DNA of 64,000 bases from Methanoregulaceae archaeon (GCA_020850325.1 JADZEW010000021.1:1-64000); one strand, 5' to 3'; shown: positions 1 through 8,566, counted from the stretch's first letter. A program made the numbers and translations. The notes: a model not told the origin generated them from the letters alone.

Positions 1-75
1 CGTACGAGACAACTCGCCGCCCACGATCTGACGGCACAACTTCAACTTCCACTCGCGTGCAAATCTGCGTGACAT
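1..75 (-). CDS. Transposase OrfA, N-terminal fragment (IS3-like)
   Basis: A minus-strand frame opens with ATG at 75 and runs off the left edge, giving 25 residues starting MSRRFAREWKLKLCRQIVGG. The pattern R-x-F-x-x-E-x-K-L-x-x-C-R-Q-I-x-x-G-E is typical of the start of the helix-turn-helix domain of IS3-family OrfA proteins, which bind the terminal repeats and, after -1 frameshifting, form part of the OrfAB transposase. Only the first HTH helix is visible, so activity cannot be judged. The IS tip immediately upstream supports the call. Confidence 0.65.
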   Translation of the reverse strand, partial: MSRRFAREWKLKLCRQIVGGELSRT

Positions 76-101
76 AACGACAACCTCATTGTAGGATGAG
101 G

Positions 102-126
102 TGTCCACTCAATTGGGCTCAGTCCA
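102..126 (-). repeat. IS terminal inverted repeat (one copy)
   Basis: This 25-nt element forms the tip of the insertion sequence. On the minus strand it starts TGGACTGAGCCC and ends GAGTGGACA, matching the TG...CA tip convention of IS3-family elements. The second copy is outside the window. Confidence 0.6.
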
Positions 127-133
127 CTTACCG

Positions 134-156
134 ACCTTCCCCTGCTAGGGGAAGGT
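134..156. terminator. Hairpin, possible terminator of the S41 peptidase gene
   Basis: A perfect 10-bp inverted repeat (ACCTTCCCCT / AGGGGAAGGT) with a 3-nt loop lies 8 nt beyond the stop codon of the minus-strand S41 peptidase gene. It has no T-run, so intrinsic termination is uncertain. The IS end lies 7 nt further on. Confidence 0.45.
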
Positions 157-164
157 GATTGCTC

Positions 165-1187
165 CTACTTTCCGCCATCGGCGGTGGTCAGCAACTCTCT
201 CGCCTTCGTGTACAGCGCGTCCGCGTCCAGCACCGACATCTCGGCATCCGGTTTCAGGGGGTTACCCTCGAGCCGCTCCAGCGTGCTCGTATAAAAATCG
301 GCCGTCGGCACTTTCATCTCGAAGCCGTGAGGTAGCGGCAGAATCCGCGACACCAGCACCGCTCCCGCCGACCGTCCGCCGATCAGCGGTGCCTTCTTGT
401 GCTCGCGCAGCGCTGCCGCGCAAATCTCAGAGGCACTGGCCGAACTGCGGTTGATCAGGACGGCGATCTTTCCGGCAAAGGGCTGGGTCTTCAAGGTGCC
501 CGTGCGAAAGTGGTTGTTGGTCCACTTGGCGATCTCTTTGCCGTCCGTGGGGTCCTTCTTGGTCTCCCGCTCGAAGGCGCTGGCGAGCCGTCGGCTGACC
601 ATCGTTCCAACAACGGTTCGAGGGGGTAGCAAGTGGCTGAGGAAGTGCTGCAGATTGGTGACCGCGCCGCCGCCGTTGCTGCGGAGGTCGAGAATCATGG
701 TCTCGGCCTTGGCGGCCTCGCCCATCAGCTTCTCGACTTCCTTGCGGTCGTATCGCTCGCTAAACGTGCGCAAACGGAACACCACCGTCTTGTCGTCGAG
801 CCATGTCAGCTCTTGCATCGGCATGGACTGGCCCGATCCCGGGCCCTGCAGGGCGAGGATGACGCCGCGAGGCGCTTCCCGCTTGACGCTGACGCTCATG
901 TGGCTGAGGCCAAAATCGCGGAGGGCGCGATTCACATACGACGCGAAGGCTCGCTTGCTGGTCGCCTCGTCGATGCGGTCCTTGCGTTCCTCGAGAAACT
1001 TGGGCCACTGATCGAACTTGACCCCAGGGACGAACGCCGTCTCCTTGAGGGTCTGGTCAATCTTCGCCAGCACCTCGGCCTTTTGGGCGGCAGTAATTTC
1101 TGACGTCGTTGTCGTCGTCTGGGCTTGCCCCAGAGCCACGACCAACAATGCCAATGTGGCGAACCACGTTCGTCTCTGCAAGTTCAT
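165..1187 (-). CDS. Secreted S41-family (C-terminal-processing-like) peptidase
   Basis: The 340-residue protein starts with a signal peptide (MNLQRRTWFATLALLVVALG, cleavage probably after GQAQ). A helical N-terminal part (about 30-100) precedes the peptidase fold. TMILDLRSNGGG is the S41 LDLRxNGGG motif, and the nucleophile segment SSASASE spans residues 248-254. The following GGRSAGAV segment replaces the usual T-x-G-K containing the general-base lysine of CtpA, as seen in some non-Ctp S41 groups, so the catalytic mechanism may differ. No PDZ domain is evident. Predicted role: periplasmic or extracytoplasmic proteolysis; substrate unknown. It is monocistronic, pointing toward the IS end. Confidence 0.85.
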   Translation of the reverse strand: MNLQRRTWFATLALLVVALGQAQTTTTTSEITAAQKAEVLAKIDQTLKETAFVPGVKFDQWPKFLEERKDRIDEATSKRAFASYVNRALRDFGLSHMSVSVKREAPRGVILALQGPGSGQSMPMQELTWLDDKTVVFRLRTFSERYDRKEVEKLMGEAAKAETMILDLRSNGGGAVTNLQHFLSHLLPPRTVVGTMVSRRLASAFERETKKDPTDGKEIAKWTNNHFRTGTLKTQPFAGKIAVLINRSSASASEICAAALREHKKAPLIGGRSAGAVLVSRILPLPHGFEMKVPTADFYTSTLERLEGNPLKPDAEMSVLDADALYTKARELLTTADGGK

Positions 1188-1250
1188 TCGCTCAACCCTC
1201 GTTCCTATAGGGTACGCGATGATCGGCGAATTCAGTTTCCTAATCCCGCG

Positions 1251-2525
1251 CTAAGCGCTCAGCCGGTCCGTACCCACGTAGGGCCTCAGCGGCTCGGGAA
1301 TGAGCACGCTGCCGTCCGGCTGCTGGAACTGCTCCAAGATCGCGGCGAATAAACGAGGCGTGGCGAGTCCGCTGCCGTTCAGGATGTGGACGAACTCGGG
1401 CTTCTCGCCCGCGGCGCGCCGGAAACGGATGTTCGCGCGGCGAGCCTGGTACGACTCGAAGTTCGAGCAGCTGGAAATCTCCAAGAAGTTGCCGACACCC
1501 GGCGCCCACACTTCGAGGTCGTAGCACTTTGCGTTCGAGAAGCTCATGTCGCCGGTGCAGAGCAGGGCGACCCGGTAGTGGAGTCCCAGCGACTGAAGCA
1601 CCGACTCAGCGTCGGCGGTGAGCGACTCCAGTTCGTCGTAGCTCTCCTCCGGGCGGCAGTACTTCACCAGTTCCACCTTATCGAACTGGTGCATGCGCTG
1701 GATACCGCGTGTGTCTTTGCCCGCGGCGCCGGCCTCGCGACGGAAGCAGGCCGAGGATGCGGCGAACTTCATGGTGAGTTGGTCGTTTTCGAGAATCTCC
1801 TCCCGAAACAGGTTGGTGACGGGGACCTCGGCGGTGGGAATCAGGAACTCGTCCTCGCCGACCGCGTAGAGGTCATCCTCGAACTTGGGCAACTGTCCGG
1901 TGCCGATGAGGGACTGTCGGGTGACAATGTACGGCGGCAAGATCTCCCGGTAGCCACGCTTCAGCGTTTGGTGGTCCAACATGTAGCTGATCAGCGCTCG
2001 CTGGAGACGCGCACCCCAACCGGTGTAGACCGCGAACCCGCTGCCCGAGATTTTGGTCGCCCGCGGCAGATCCACAAGGCCGAGCGGCTCCAACAAATCC
2101 CAGTGTGGGCGGGGCTGCTCGGCAAACTGCGGCGCTTCGCCCCACGTTCGGACCACCACATTGTCCTCGGCTCCCTTACCATCCGGCACCGACTCGTGGG
2201 GGAGGTTCGGGAAGCCAAACTCGAGTTCGCGGAGATCGGCTTCGAGTTCGCGCTCCCGGACTTCGCCTTCGTTGACGGCTTGCTTCAGGTTGGCGACATC
2301 CGCCTTGGCGGCCTCGGCCTCATCGCGCTTGCCCTGGCCCATCAGCTGGCCGATCATCTTGCTGATGCGGTTTTGCTCGGCTTGCCGCTCGTTTAGCTCG
2401 GTTCGTACGCGTCGGTATTCGGCATCGATCTCGAGCCAACGGTCCATCGGCACCTCGATCCCTTTCCGGGCGGCGCCTCGGCGGACGAGATCGGGCTGTT
2501 CGCGTAGCAGTTGGCGGTCGAGCAT
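1251..2525 (-). CDS. serS: Seryl-tRNA synthetase
   Basis: This 424-residue class II aminoacyl-tRNA synthetase charges tRNA-Ser (and tRNA-Sec) with serine. The N-terminal coiled-coil tRNA-binding arm (about 1-105, with [20 protein letters not shown]) is followed by the catalytic core with [12 protein letters not shown], motif 2 [20 protein letters not shown] and motif 3 near [19 protein letters not shown]. The open frame extends upstream to 2885, but family alignment places the start at the ATG at 2525 ([17 protein letters not shown]), the canonical SerRS N-terminus. A CATAAT hexamer lies 9 nt upstream, so the transcript may be leaderless. It is divergent from the thioredoxin-like gene with a 51-nt gap. 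Confidence 0.97.
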   Translation of the reverse strand: MLDRQLLREQPDLVRRGAARKGIEVPMDRWLEIDAEYRRVRTELNERQAEQNRISKMIGQLMGQGKRDEAEAAKADVANLKQAVNEGEVRERELEADLRELEFGFPNLPHESVPDGKGAEDNVVVRTWGEAPQFAEQPRPHWDLLEPLGLVDLPRATKISGSGFAVYTGWGARLQRALISYMLDHQTLKRGYREILPPYIVTRQSLIGTGQLPKFEDDLYAVGEDEFLIPTAEVPVTNLFREEILENDQLTMKFAASSACFRREAGAAGKDTRGIQRMHQFDKVELVKYCRPEESYDELESLTADAESVLQSLGLHYRVALLCTGDMSFSNAKCYDLEVWAPGVGNFLEISSCSNFESYQARRANIRFRRAAGEKPEFVHILNGSGLATPRLFAAILEQFQQPDGSVLIPEPLRPYVGTDRLSA

Positions 2526-2534
2526 ATCGTCCGA

Positions 2535-2540
2535 ATTATG
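2535..2540 (-). promoter_or_regulatory. -10-like box of serS (leaderless arrangement)
   Basis: CATAAT on the minus strand ends 9 nt before the serS ATG and no Shine-Dalgarno sequence lies between. If used, transcription would start at or within 2-3 nt of the ATG. No convincing -35 was found. Confidence 0.4.
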
Positions 2541-2564
2541 GGCGATTCCGGAGTAGCTAAGCGG

Positions 2565-2570
2565 TATAAC
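2565..2570 (+). promoter_or_regulatory. -10-like box of the thioredoxin-like gene (leaderless arrangement)
   Basis: TATAAC ends 6 nt before the ATG at 2577, and the intervening bases CGCCAC contain no ribosome binding site. This predicts a transcript starting at about the A of ATG. Confidence 0.45.
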
Positions 2571-2576
2571 CGCCAC

Positions 2577-3128
2577 ATGAAGAAGTCCATGTTCGTTTTG
2601 GTTGGCTTGCTGGTGGTTGCGCTCGCCGCCGCCCAGACTCCTCCGCCCGCCGAGAAGCTGATCGGCGACGCGCAGGCGAAGGCCGCTCGCAGCGGCAAAG
2701 CGGTGTTCGTGCGGTTCACCGCGTCGTGGTGCGGCTGGTGCCACAAGATGCAGTCGGTGCTCGACAGCCCGAGCGTCAAGCCGATCTGGACGAAGTACTT
2801 CGAGTCGGTGGCGGTCGTGGTGTTGGAGAACGCCGACAAGATGGCGCTGGAGAACCCCGGTGGCGCGGCGCTGATGGAGGCGCAAGGCGGTAAGGGCCAG
2901 GGGATCCCCTATTTCTTCTTTGTTGACGCGAAGTCGGGAAAGACGATCGTGAACTCGCTGATGCCCGCGGTCGGCGACAAGAAGCCGGCGAATGTCGGCT
3001 GCCCGTACGCGCCGGAAGAGGTCGCGTTCTTCGTTAAGTTGCTTGAGAAGGCGGCTCCGAAGATGACCGCCGCCGAGCGCTTGACGATTGAAGAGGGATT
3101 CAAAGCGCTGAGCAAGAAGGACGGCTAG
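2577..3128 (+). CDS. Secreted thioredoxin-fold protein
   Basis: The 183-residue protein has a signal peptide ([20 protein letters not shown]) followed by a thioredoxin-like domain. [13 protein letters not shown] contains the redox CxxC motif (CGWC), typical of the thioredoxin_7/DUF255-like thiol-disulfide group acting in the periplasm. The C-terminal part ([20 protein letters not shown]) has an extra cysteine. The ATG at 2577 is chosen because the upstream extension in the open frame overlaps serS and would bury the signal peptide. Specific partners are unknown: it could reduce or isomerise disulfides or serve cytochrome maturation. Confidence 0.85.
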   Translation: MKKSMFVLVGLLVVALAAAQTPPPAEKLIGDAQAKAARSGKAVFVRFTASWCGWCHKMQSVLDSPSVKPIWTKYFESVAVVVLENADKMALENPGGAALMEAQGGKGQGIPYFFFVDAKSGKTIVNSLMPAVGDKKPANVGCPYAPEEVAFFVKLLEKAAPKMTAAERLTIEEGFKALSKKDG

Positions 3129-3254
3129 CTTCTCTCGCGCACTAAACTGCCACGTGGGGCAGGGATGTCATGTGCCCCCGCTGATCCGAATATCCAGGGT
3201 TGGCTTGGGTACGACCCCGGGGTCCGGCGCACCGCCGTTAGGTAGGCTCGCGCC

Positions 3255-5432
3255 ATGCTTGCGGGGGTTCTTGCCTTGGGTGTGCTCGTGTCGAATCCGG
3301 TGTTTCCGATGCCTTCCGAGATGCAGTTCTTGGGAGGCTCGGTCACGATTCCGGAGTCGGCGCGAGTCGTCATCCAAGGCGTGAAGGAGCCCGCGCCCTT
3401 GCGCTGGCTGCTGACCTCGTTCTTGCCGCTCAAAGGAGGCAAGAGCCGTATCGAAGTCCGGTTCACCATCGATCCCTCGGTCCCCGGTGGCGACGAGGCG
3501 TATCGCCTGCGCATCGATGACCGCGGCATCTTCGCTTCAGCCCCGTCGGCCCGTGGGCTGCTTTGGTCGCTGCAAACCCTGAGGCAGTTGGCAGGCGCTT
3601 CTCCCCACGAGCCATTCGAAAAGAGGGGGAGTCGGACCTTCCCCAAGCTCATCATCGAGGATGCGCCGAAGTCCGCGTGGCGGGGAGTCCTCGTCGACGA
3701 GGGCCGTCACTTCATGGGCGAGGCTACGATCAAGCGGTTTATCGACACGATGGCGCTTTATAAGTACAACGTTCTCCACTGGCACCTCACCGAAGACCAG
3801 GGCTGGCGCGTCGAGATCAAGAAGCATCCGAAACTCACCCAAGTCGGTGCATGGCGCAAAGAGCCCAACGGCACTCGCTACGGCGGCTTCTACACCCAAG
3901 CCCAGATCAAGCGCATCGTCAAGTACGCCAAAGAGCGAGGCGTCACCATCGTGCCCGAGATCGAGATGCCTGGACACTGCAGTTCGGCGCTCGCGTCCTA
4001 TCCCGAGCTCGGCTGCCGACGGGCCAAGTTGGAGGTGCCGACCAACTGGGGCGTGTTCACCGATGTGTACTGCGCCGGCCGCGAATCGACCTTCGAGTTT
4101 CTCGAAGATGTTCTCGACGAGGTGATCCCTTTGTTCGAGTCGCCTTACTTCCACATCGGCGGCGATGAGGTTCCGAAGACCAACTGGAAGGCGTGCGCAG
4201 ACTGCCAGCGGCGCATGAAAGCCGAGGGTCTCGCCGACGAACATGAGCTCCAAAGCTGGTTTATCCGGCGCATCCAGGCCTATCTCGCTAAGAACAACCG
4301 TACGCTGATCGGCTGGGACGAAATCCTGGAAGGCGGCCTGGCCAAGGGCGCGGTCGTGCAGGTGTGGCAAGACATCGAGCGCGCAATCCCGGCCGTGAAG
4401 GCGGGTAGCCCGGTCATCCTGTCGCCCCAATCACACCTGTATCTCAACCGACCGGCGGAATCGAACTCGATGCGTCGAGTCTACGAACACACGCTGCTTC
4501 CCGAAGGCGTCACGGCGAAGGACGTGCTCGGCCACGAGGTCACACTGTGGAGTGAACACATCACCCCCGACAATCTATTCGCGCGATTCCTGCCGCGCGG
4601 TATCGCGGCCGCCGAGATGTTCTGGAGCGATCCGCCTCGCGATTGGCCCTCGTTCTCCAAGCGGATGGATCAGCATCTGGCGTGGATGGATGCGCAAGGC
4701 ATCCCGTACGGCCCCGCCGATGCGGCGATCTCGACGGTGCGGTTGGAGTCGCTGACGCGTGAACGCATGGGGCGTCTGCACGTCGAAACTGGGCTCAAGG
4801 ACATCGACGTGCGATACACGCTCAATGGCTGGATGCCGACGCGGACCTCGCCGGTGATCGAAGGCTCGATCGAGTTTCCGATCGGGAAGACGCTCACGAT
4901 CCGCCCGTTCCGCGACGGCAAGCCCTTTGATTGGCCGAAGGTGTTCCGCAGCATCGCGCATCTGGCCTATGGCCGCCGTGTGGAACTCAACCAGCCCCCC
5001 GCCTCGCGATATGCACGAGCGGGAGAGGTGGGGTTGACCGACGGGTTTATCGGTAGCGATGACTTCGACGACGGCGTCTGGCTCGGTTGGCAAGGGACCG
5101 ATGTCGTCATGACGGTCAATCTCGGACGTATCCAGCCGATCCGCGAGGTGACACTGAACTGCTTCCACCAGATGCGCTCGTGGATCTACCTTCCCAAGCG
5201 CGTCCGCTTCGAAGTCTCGACCGACGGCGAGTCGTGGGAGCTGCTTGGAGAGGCGAGCCACTCAATTGGCGAGCGAGATGATCGGACACTCATCCATCCG
5301 TTCACGGTGACCAAGTCGACCCAGGCCAGGTACGTGCGCGCGACGGCGACCTCGTTCGGAAAGCTGCCGGACTGGCACCTCGGCGCGGGCGGAGAGACGT
5401 GGATCTTCGCCGACGAGTTCACGGTTCGATGA
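3255..5432 (+). CDS. Beta-N-acetylhexosaminidase, GH20, with C-terminal F5/8-type domain
   Basis: The 725-residue exported enzyme removes terminal N-acetylhexosamine residues from glycans such as chitin or peptidoglycan fragments. After a short signal-like N-terminus comes the GH20b alpha/beta domain (about 15-125), then the GH20 TIM barrel, recognisable from DEGRHFMGEATIKRFIDTMA, LHWHLTEDQGWR and HIGGDEVPKTNW. In the last motif D304-E305 is the substrate-assisted catalytic pair. A C-terminal region (about 570-725) resembles an F5/8 type C carbohydrate-binding domain (DGFIGSDDFDDGVWLGWQG ... RYVRATA). A TAGGCT hexamer lies 6 nt before the ATG with no SD. Monocistronic; the substrate is not defined by context. 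Confidence 0.92.
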   Translation: MLAGVLALGVLVSNPVFPMPSEMQFLGGSVTIPESARVVIQGVKEPAPLRWLLTSFLPLKGGKSRIEVRFTIDPSVPGGDEAYRLRIDDRGIFASAPSARGLLWSLQTLRQLAGASPHEPFEKRGSRTFPKLIIEDAPKSAWRGVLVDEGRHFMGEATIKRFIDTMALYKYNVLHWHLTEDQGWRVEIKKHPKLTQVGAWRKEPNGTRYGGFYTQAQIKRIVKYAKERGVTIVPEIEMPGHCSSALASYPELGCRRAKLEVPTNWGVFTDVYCAGRESTFEFLEDVLDEVIPLFESPYFHIGGDEVPKTNWKACADCQRRMKAEGLADEHELQSWFIRRIQAYLAKNNRTLIGWDEILEGGLAKGAVVQVWQDIERAIPAVKAGSPVILSPQSHLYLNRPAESNSMRRVYEHTLLPEGVTAKDVLGHEVTLWSEHITPDNLFARFLPRGIAAAEMFWSDPPRDWPSFSKRMDQHLAWMDAQGIPYGPADAAISTVRLESLTRERMGRLHVETGLKDIDVRYTLNGWMPTRTSPVIEGSIEFPIGKTLTIRPFRDGKPFDWPKVFRSIAHLAYGRRVELNQPPASRYARAGEVGLTDGFIGSDDFDDGVWLGWQGTDVVMTVNLGRIQPIREVTLNCFHQMRSWIYLPKRVRFEVSTDGESWELLGEASHSIGERDDRTLIHPFTVTKSTQARYVRATATSFGKLPDWHLGAGGETWIFADEFTVR

Positions 5433-5455
5433 GCCCGTAGTGCTAAGCTAGCGGC

Positions 5456-5890
5456 ATGAAGAACCTTGCCCTGCCCCTTCTGATGGCGCTCATGCTCGTG
5501 GGTGGCTGCGGATCGTCGAACTCGGGTGACACCGCCGCTCCCGCTTCGACCGAGCCCAAGTTCACCGACATCGTCCTCACCGACAGCGAGGACGACAAGC
5601 CCCCGAAGTCGGAGTTCAAGACCGACACCGCCAAGATTTGGGTCTTCTTCGGCCTTGAGAACGTGAAGACCGGATCGAAAATCAAGGGCGTGTGGATCTG
5701 CGAAAAGGCTCCCGACATCCCGCCCGACTTCAAGATCGACGAAGCCAGCGTCGACATCGGCATGATCGACAACATGGGCAACTTCTCGCTCTCGAAGCCG
5801 AACAACGGCTGGCCGGTGGGCGACTATCGCGTCGAACTCTACGTGGACGACAAGAAGCTCGACGAGCGCAAGTTCAAGATCGCCCAGTAG
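5456..5890 (+). CDS. Putative lipoprotein of unknown function
   Basis: This 144-residue protein has a lipoprotein signal peptide with lipobox LVGGC (MKNLALPLLMALMLVGGC), a Ser/Thr/Pro-rich linker and a compact beta-rich domain. The ending W-P-V-G-D-Y-R-V-E-L-Y-V-D-D...F-K-I resembles Ig- or CARDB-like folds seen in other surface proteins, but I do not recognise the family. A TAAGCT hexamer lies 6 nt before the ATG. The gene is convergent with the MHS transporter: its stop codon and the transporter's stop are adjacent (5890/5891) with no room for a terminator. Confidence 0.75.
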   Translation: MKNLALPLLMALMLVGGCGSSNSGDTAAPASTEPKFTDIVLTDSEDDKPPKSEFKTDTAKIWVFFGLENVKTGSKIKGVWICEKAPDIPPDFKIDEASVDIGMIDNMGNFSLSKPNNGWPVGDYRVELYVDDKKLDERKFKIAQ

Positions 5891-7405
5891 CTACTCGGTG
5901 TCTTCGCTGAAGCCGTCGGCGGTGCGGTGTTCGTGGATCATGAACGATCCGATCACGAACGTCATCGCCGCGATCGCCATCGGATACCAAAGCCCGGCCA
6001 GGTTGTTGCCTGTCCGGGCGACCATCGCAGTTCCGATAAACGGCACCAGCCCGCCGAACACGCCGTTGCCGATGTGATACGGCAGCGACATCGATGTGTA
6101 TCGGATGCGGGTGGGGAACAACTCGACCAGGAAGGCAGCGATGGGCCCATAGACCATCGTGACCAAGAGCACCTGGATGAAGATGAGCCCGACCAGCTTC
6201 CAGTAGGTGGCGACCGGAGGCTGGATCTCCGTCTTCGGCTTCTCTTTCTCGACCGGCCTGAGATCGGTCTCCGAGTTCACAAGGGTCTTCTTGACGACCT
6301 TCAGCTCTCCCTGTTGCCAAGTCTCCGATTGGGTCACCGCTTGCTTCTTGGTGACCGGGTCGACGGTGGACTCCACGGCAACCGCGGGAGTCCCCAGGGT
6401 GTCGATGTGGGGAATCGTCTTCTGCATCGCGGTGTAGATCGGGATGTAGCCGATGACGGCCAGGAGGCACGCCGTCATCATGAGCTTCTTGCGCCCGATC
6501 CGGTCGCTGAGGATGCCGAACACGATGAAGAACGGCGTTCCGAACAGCAGCGCCCAAGCGATGATCTTGTTCGCGGTCGCACCCTGAATGTTCATCACGG
6601 TCTGCAGGAAGTAGAGCGCGTAGAACTGTCCGGTGTACCAAACCACGCCTTGTCCGGCAGTTGCGCCGAAGAGCGCAATGAGCACGAGACGGCGGTTTGC
6701 AGGATTGACGAAGCTCTCCCGCAGCGGGTTGGCGCTGGTTGTGCCTTCGGACTTGATCCGCTTGAACAGCGGCGACTCATCCATCTTCCGGCGGATGACA
6801 TAGCTGATCAACACGAGCACCGCCGACAGGAGGAACGGGATGCGCCAGCCCCATTGGCTGAACGCGGCTTCGCCGACCGCGCTGCGCGTGCCCAAGATCA
6901 CGAGGAGCGATACGAACAGCCCGAGCGTCGCCGTGGTTTGGATGATGCTGGTGTAGAAGCCGCGTTGGCCCTTGGGCGCGTGTTCAGCCACGTAAGTCGC
7001 GGCGCCGCCGTATTCTCCGCCGAGGGCGAGTCCCTGAATCAGCCGGAGCAACAAGATCAGCAGCGGCGCGGCAATGCCGATCTGCTCATAGCCGGGGATC
7101 AGGCCGATGGCAAAGGTCGAGATGCCCATCATCATCAGGGTGAGCAGGAAGGTGTACTTCCGACCGACCAAGTCGCCCATGCGCCCAAAGAACAGGGCGC
7201 CAAACGGCCGCACGACAAAGCCGGTGGCGAAGATCGCCAGCGTGGACAGCAGGTTCGCGACTTCGTTGCCCTTAGGGAAGAACTGGGTCGAGATGATCGT
7301 GGCCAGACTTCCGAAGATGTAGAAGTCGTACCACTCGATCAGCGTGCCGGCACTGGAGGCGAAAATGACCTTGGCGATGCTGCGGTCGGCGGGGGCGCTT
7401 GCCAT
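5891..7405 (-). CDS. MFS transporter, metabolite:H+ symporter (MHS) type
   Basis: The 504-residue inner-membrane protein has about 12 hydrophobic segments. The N-terminus (SSAGTLIEWYDFYIFGSLA) and the loop GRMGDLVGRKY are hallmarks of the MHS subfamily (ShiA/ProP/KgtP-like) of proton-coupled importers of organic acids and osmolytes. GLALGGEYGGAATYVAEHAP is the family's conserved TM4-TM5 loop. Between about 350 and 410 there is an unusual long charged extramembrane insert (KKQAVTQSETWQQGELKVVK) before the last helices, absent from typical members. The substrate cannot be assigned. A TAGAAT hexamer lies 9 nt upstream of the ATG. Confidence 0.88.
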   Translation of the reverse strand: MASAPADRSIAKVIFASSAGTLIEWYDFYIFGSLATIISTQFFPKGNEVANLLSTLAIFATGFVVRPFGALFFGRMGDLVGRKYTFLLTLMMMGISTFAIGLIPGYEQIGIAAPLLILLLRLIQGLALGGEYGGAATYVAEHAPKGQRGFYTSIIQTTATLGLFVSLLVILGTRSAVGEAAFSQWGWRIPFLLSAVLVLISYVIRRKMDESPLFKRIKSEGTTSANPLRESFVNPANRRLVLIALFGATAGQGVVWYTGQFYALYFLQTVMNIQGATANKIIAWALLFGTPFFIVFGILSDRIGRKKLMMTACLLAVIGYIPIYTAMQKTIPHIDTLGTPAVAVESTVDPVTKKQAVTQSETWQQGELKVVKKTLVNSETDLRPVEKEKPKTEIQPPVATYWKLVGLIFIQVLLVTMVYGPIAAFLVELFPTRIRYTSMSLPYHIGNGVFGGLVPFIGTAMVARTGNNLAGLWYPMAIAAMTFVIGSFMIHEHRTADGFSEDTE

Positions 7406-7414
7406 GAGGGGTTC

Positions 7415-7420
7415 ATTCTA
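7415..7420 (-). promoter_or_regulatory. -10-like box of the MHS transporter gene
   Basis: TAGAAT on the minus strand (within TATAGAATG) ends 9 nt before the ATG at 7405. The same TATAGAATG string with the same spacing precedes the PEP-CTERM protease gene at 16010. Confidence 0.45.
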
Positions 7421-7532
7421 TATCACTCTGGCGCGAACCGTGCGCTTAGGGGGTCAAGACAATTCGGACCGGGCCGGCGGCCCCGGGGAGATGGGGCGCG
7501 CCGTCCGGTGTTTGGAGGGAAGTTGAAGGCTG

Positions 7533-7898
7533 TTACCGAAACTGTCCGACGAGCACGGTTGCGCCGTTGGCGTTCTCGACTCGGATCGGCGTGCCGACGC
7601 CGACCATTGGGCGGACCGCCGTGGTGTAGCGGCGGGCCACGCGGATCTTGCCGAAACCATTGGCGAGAGCGTCGAACTCGTAGCCGGATACGAACACGGT
7701 GTAGTCCATTCCCGGCACGAGCCGCTCGGCCTCGATCTGTAGCTCCGCCTGAAACTGGGTCGCGCTGTCGCGGGTCTTCCAGACGGCCTTGCCCTTACCC
7801 TGGCCCACGAGCAGGGCTCGAAGTTCGATGCGGCCCAGCTGGGCGGTGACGAGGGCGGTCATGGCGACCGCGGTGGTGATCAATAGCATTCGCTTCAT
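7533..7898 (-). CDS. Small secreted protein of unknown function
   Basis: The 121-residue protein has a signal peptide (MKRMLLITTAVAMTALVTAQ) and one small domain with a beta-rich pattern (KAVWKTRDSATQFQAELQIE...GMDYTVFVSGYEFDALANG...VRVENANGATVLVGQFR) resembling generic Ig-like or CHRD-like secreted folds. I do not recognise a family. The longer open frame up to 8153 overlaps the divergent sigma-factor gene and lacks a signal peptide; the ATG at 7898 is favoured because an AGGAG Shine-Dalgarno sits 11-15 nt upstream on the minus strand. It is divergent from the ECF sigma cassette across 77 nt, so the two may share regulation. Confidence 0.7.
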   Translation of the reverse strand: MKRMLLITTAVAMTALVTAQLGRIELRALLVGQGKGKAVWKTRDSATQFQAELQIEAERLVPGMDYTVFVSGYEFDALANGFGKIRVARRYTTAVRPMVGVGTPIRVENANGATVLVGQFR

Positions 7899-7937
7899 GG
7901 TTGTTGTTCTCCTGGACTCCTCCGAGGGGGCCATGTC

Positions 7938-7967
7938 GAACCAGAGCGATAGACCTCGCGGGATAAT
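7938..7967 (+). promoter_or_regulatory. Candidate promoter of the sigma-CHAT-subtilisin cassette
   Basis: GAACCA at 7938-7943 resembles the AAC-containing -35 element recognised by many ECF sigma factors. It lies 18 nt upstream of GATAAT (7962-7967), which ends 8 nt before the GTG start. Autoregulation by the ECF sigma and a nearly leaderless transcript are inferred from this arrangement only. Confidence 0.35.
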
Positions 7968-7975
7968 ACAAGGGC

Positions 7976-8566
7976 GTGCGCTTTTTTTCAGAACGAGGTT
8001 CCGATGACCTGCCCAAGCTTGTAGAACGAGCTCGGCGTGGGGACTCGGACGCGTGGGCCCAACTGGTGGACCGCTTTCAGAACCTCGTGTATTCGGTGGC
8101 GAGGCGCACCGGGCTGGGCAGTGACGACGCGGGAGATGTGTTCCAGGCGACATTTCTCGCGCTGTACCGCAACCTCGACCGCATCGAGCAACCCGAGACC
8201 CTACCGAAGTGGCTGAGCGTGACGGCTGCGCGAGAGGCCCTCAAGCTTAAGCGCAACGCTTCGAGATTCGTGGATGATGCTGCCGTTCTTGACCGGCTCG
8301 ACGACGTTCTGGCCGACGAAGAAGCGTCTGCCGAGGCCCTGGCCATCGAGGCGGAAGATGCCGACTACTGGCGTCGCGCCTTGGTCGAACTCGGTGGACG
8401 ATGCGAGCAACTCCTCACCGCGCTCTATCTCGATGAGAAATCGTACGACGAAATCATGTCGTCTCTGGAGATGCCGATGGGCGCGATCGGTCCTACTCGC
8501 GCGCGATGTCTCGAAAAGTTAAGGAAGCTGTATCAAAGGGACCGGCCGGAGGCTCTGGATTCATGA
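7976..8566 (+). CDS. ECF-type RNA polymerase sigma factor
   Basis: The 196-residue protein has sigma-70 region 2 (about 15-85: WAQLVDRFQNLVYSVARRTG, DVFQATFLALYRNLDRI) and region 4 with an HTH (about 135-190: LTALYLDEKSYDEIMSSLEM ... RARCLEKLRKLY), and lacks regions 1 and 3, as expected of ECF factors. It directs RNA polymerase to a small regulon. The GTG at 7976 is the first start in frame; no SD precedes it and GATAAT lies 8 nt upstream. Its TGA overlaps the ATG of the next gene (ATGA), so the putative anti-sigma is translationally coupled. A T7 run lies at codons 3-5. Confidence 0.9.
   Translation: MRFFSERGSDDLPKLVERARRGDSDAWAQLVDRFQNLVYSVARRTGLGSDDAGDVFQATFLALYRNLDRIEQPETLPKWLSVTAAREALKLKRNASRFVDDAAVLDRLDDVLADEEASAEALAIEAEDADYWRRALVELGGRCEQLLTALYLDEKSYDEIMSSLEMPMGAIGPTRARCLEKLRKLYQRDRPEALDS

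Larger units (their letters stand above)
1..126 (-). mobile_element. IS3-family-like insertion sequence, partial (one end)
   Basis: The first 126 bases look like one terminus of an insertion sequence that continues off the left edge. Read on the minus strand, the outer end at 126 begins TGGACTGAGCCC and the 25-nt tip ends GTGGACA, the TGGACTG...TGGACA style of IS3-family (IS407-like) terminal inverted repeats. The transposase start codon lies 50 nt inside the tip, the usual spacing for orfA. The other end and the target-site duplication are outside the window, so family and completeness are inferred. Confidence 0.7.

Noticed and set aside
2526-2885. N-terminal extension of seryl-tRNA synthetase
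   Set aside because: The extension is low-similarity sequence antisense to the thioredoxin-like gene; the canonical SerRS start is the ATG at 2525.
3537-4430. Long antisense frames opposite the hexosaminidase and other large genes (for example 44258-46489 and 34334-35893 on the minus strand)
   Set aside because: They are products of high-GC codon structure: arginine/valine-rich, no domains, and fully opposite well-supported genes.
5927-7849. 640-residue plus-strand frame
   Set aside because: It is antisense to the MHS transporter, rich in D/R/H/Q repeats typical of shadow frames, and lacks any domain.
7976-8000. Possible frameshift in the sigma gene at the run of seven Ts near the start
   Set aside because: The downstream frame is intact through regions 2 and 4 and overlaps the next gene normally, so no frameshift is needed.
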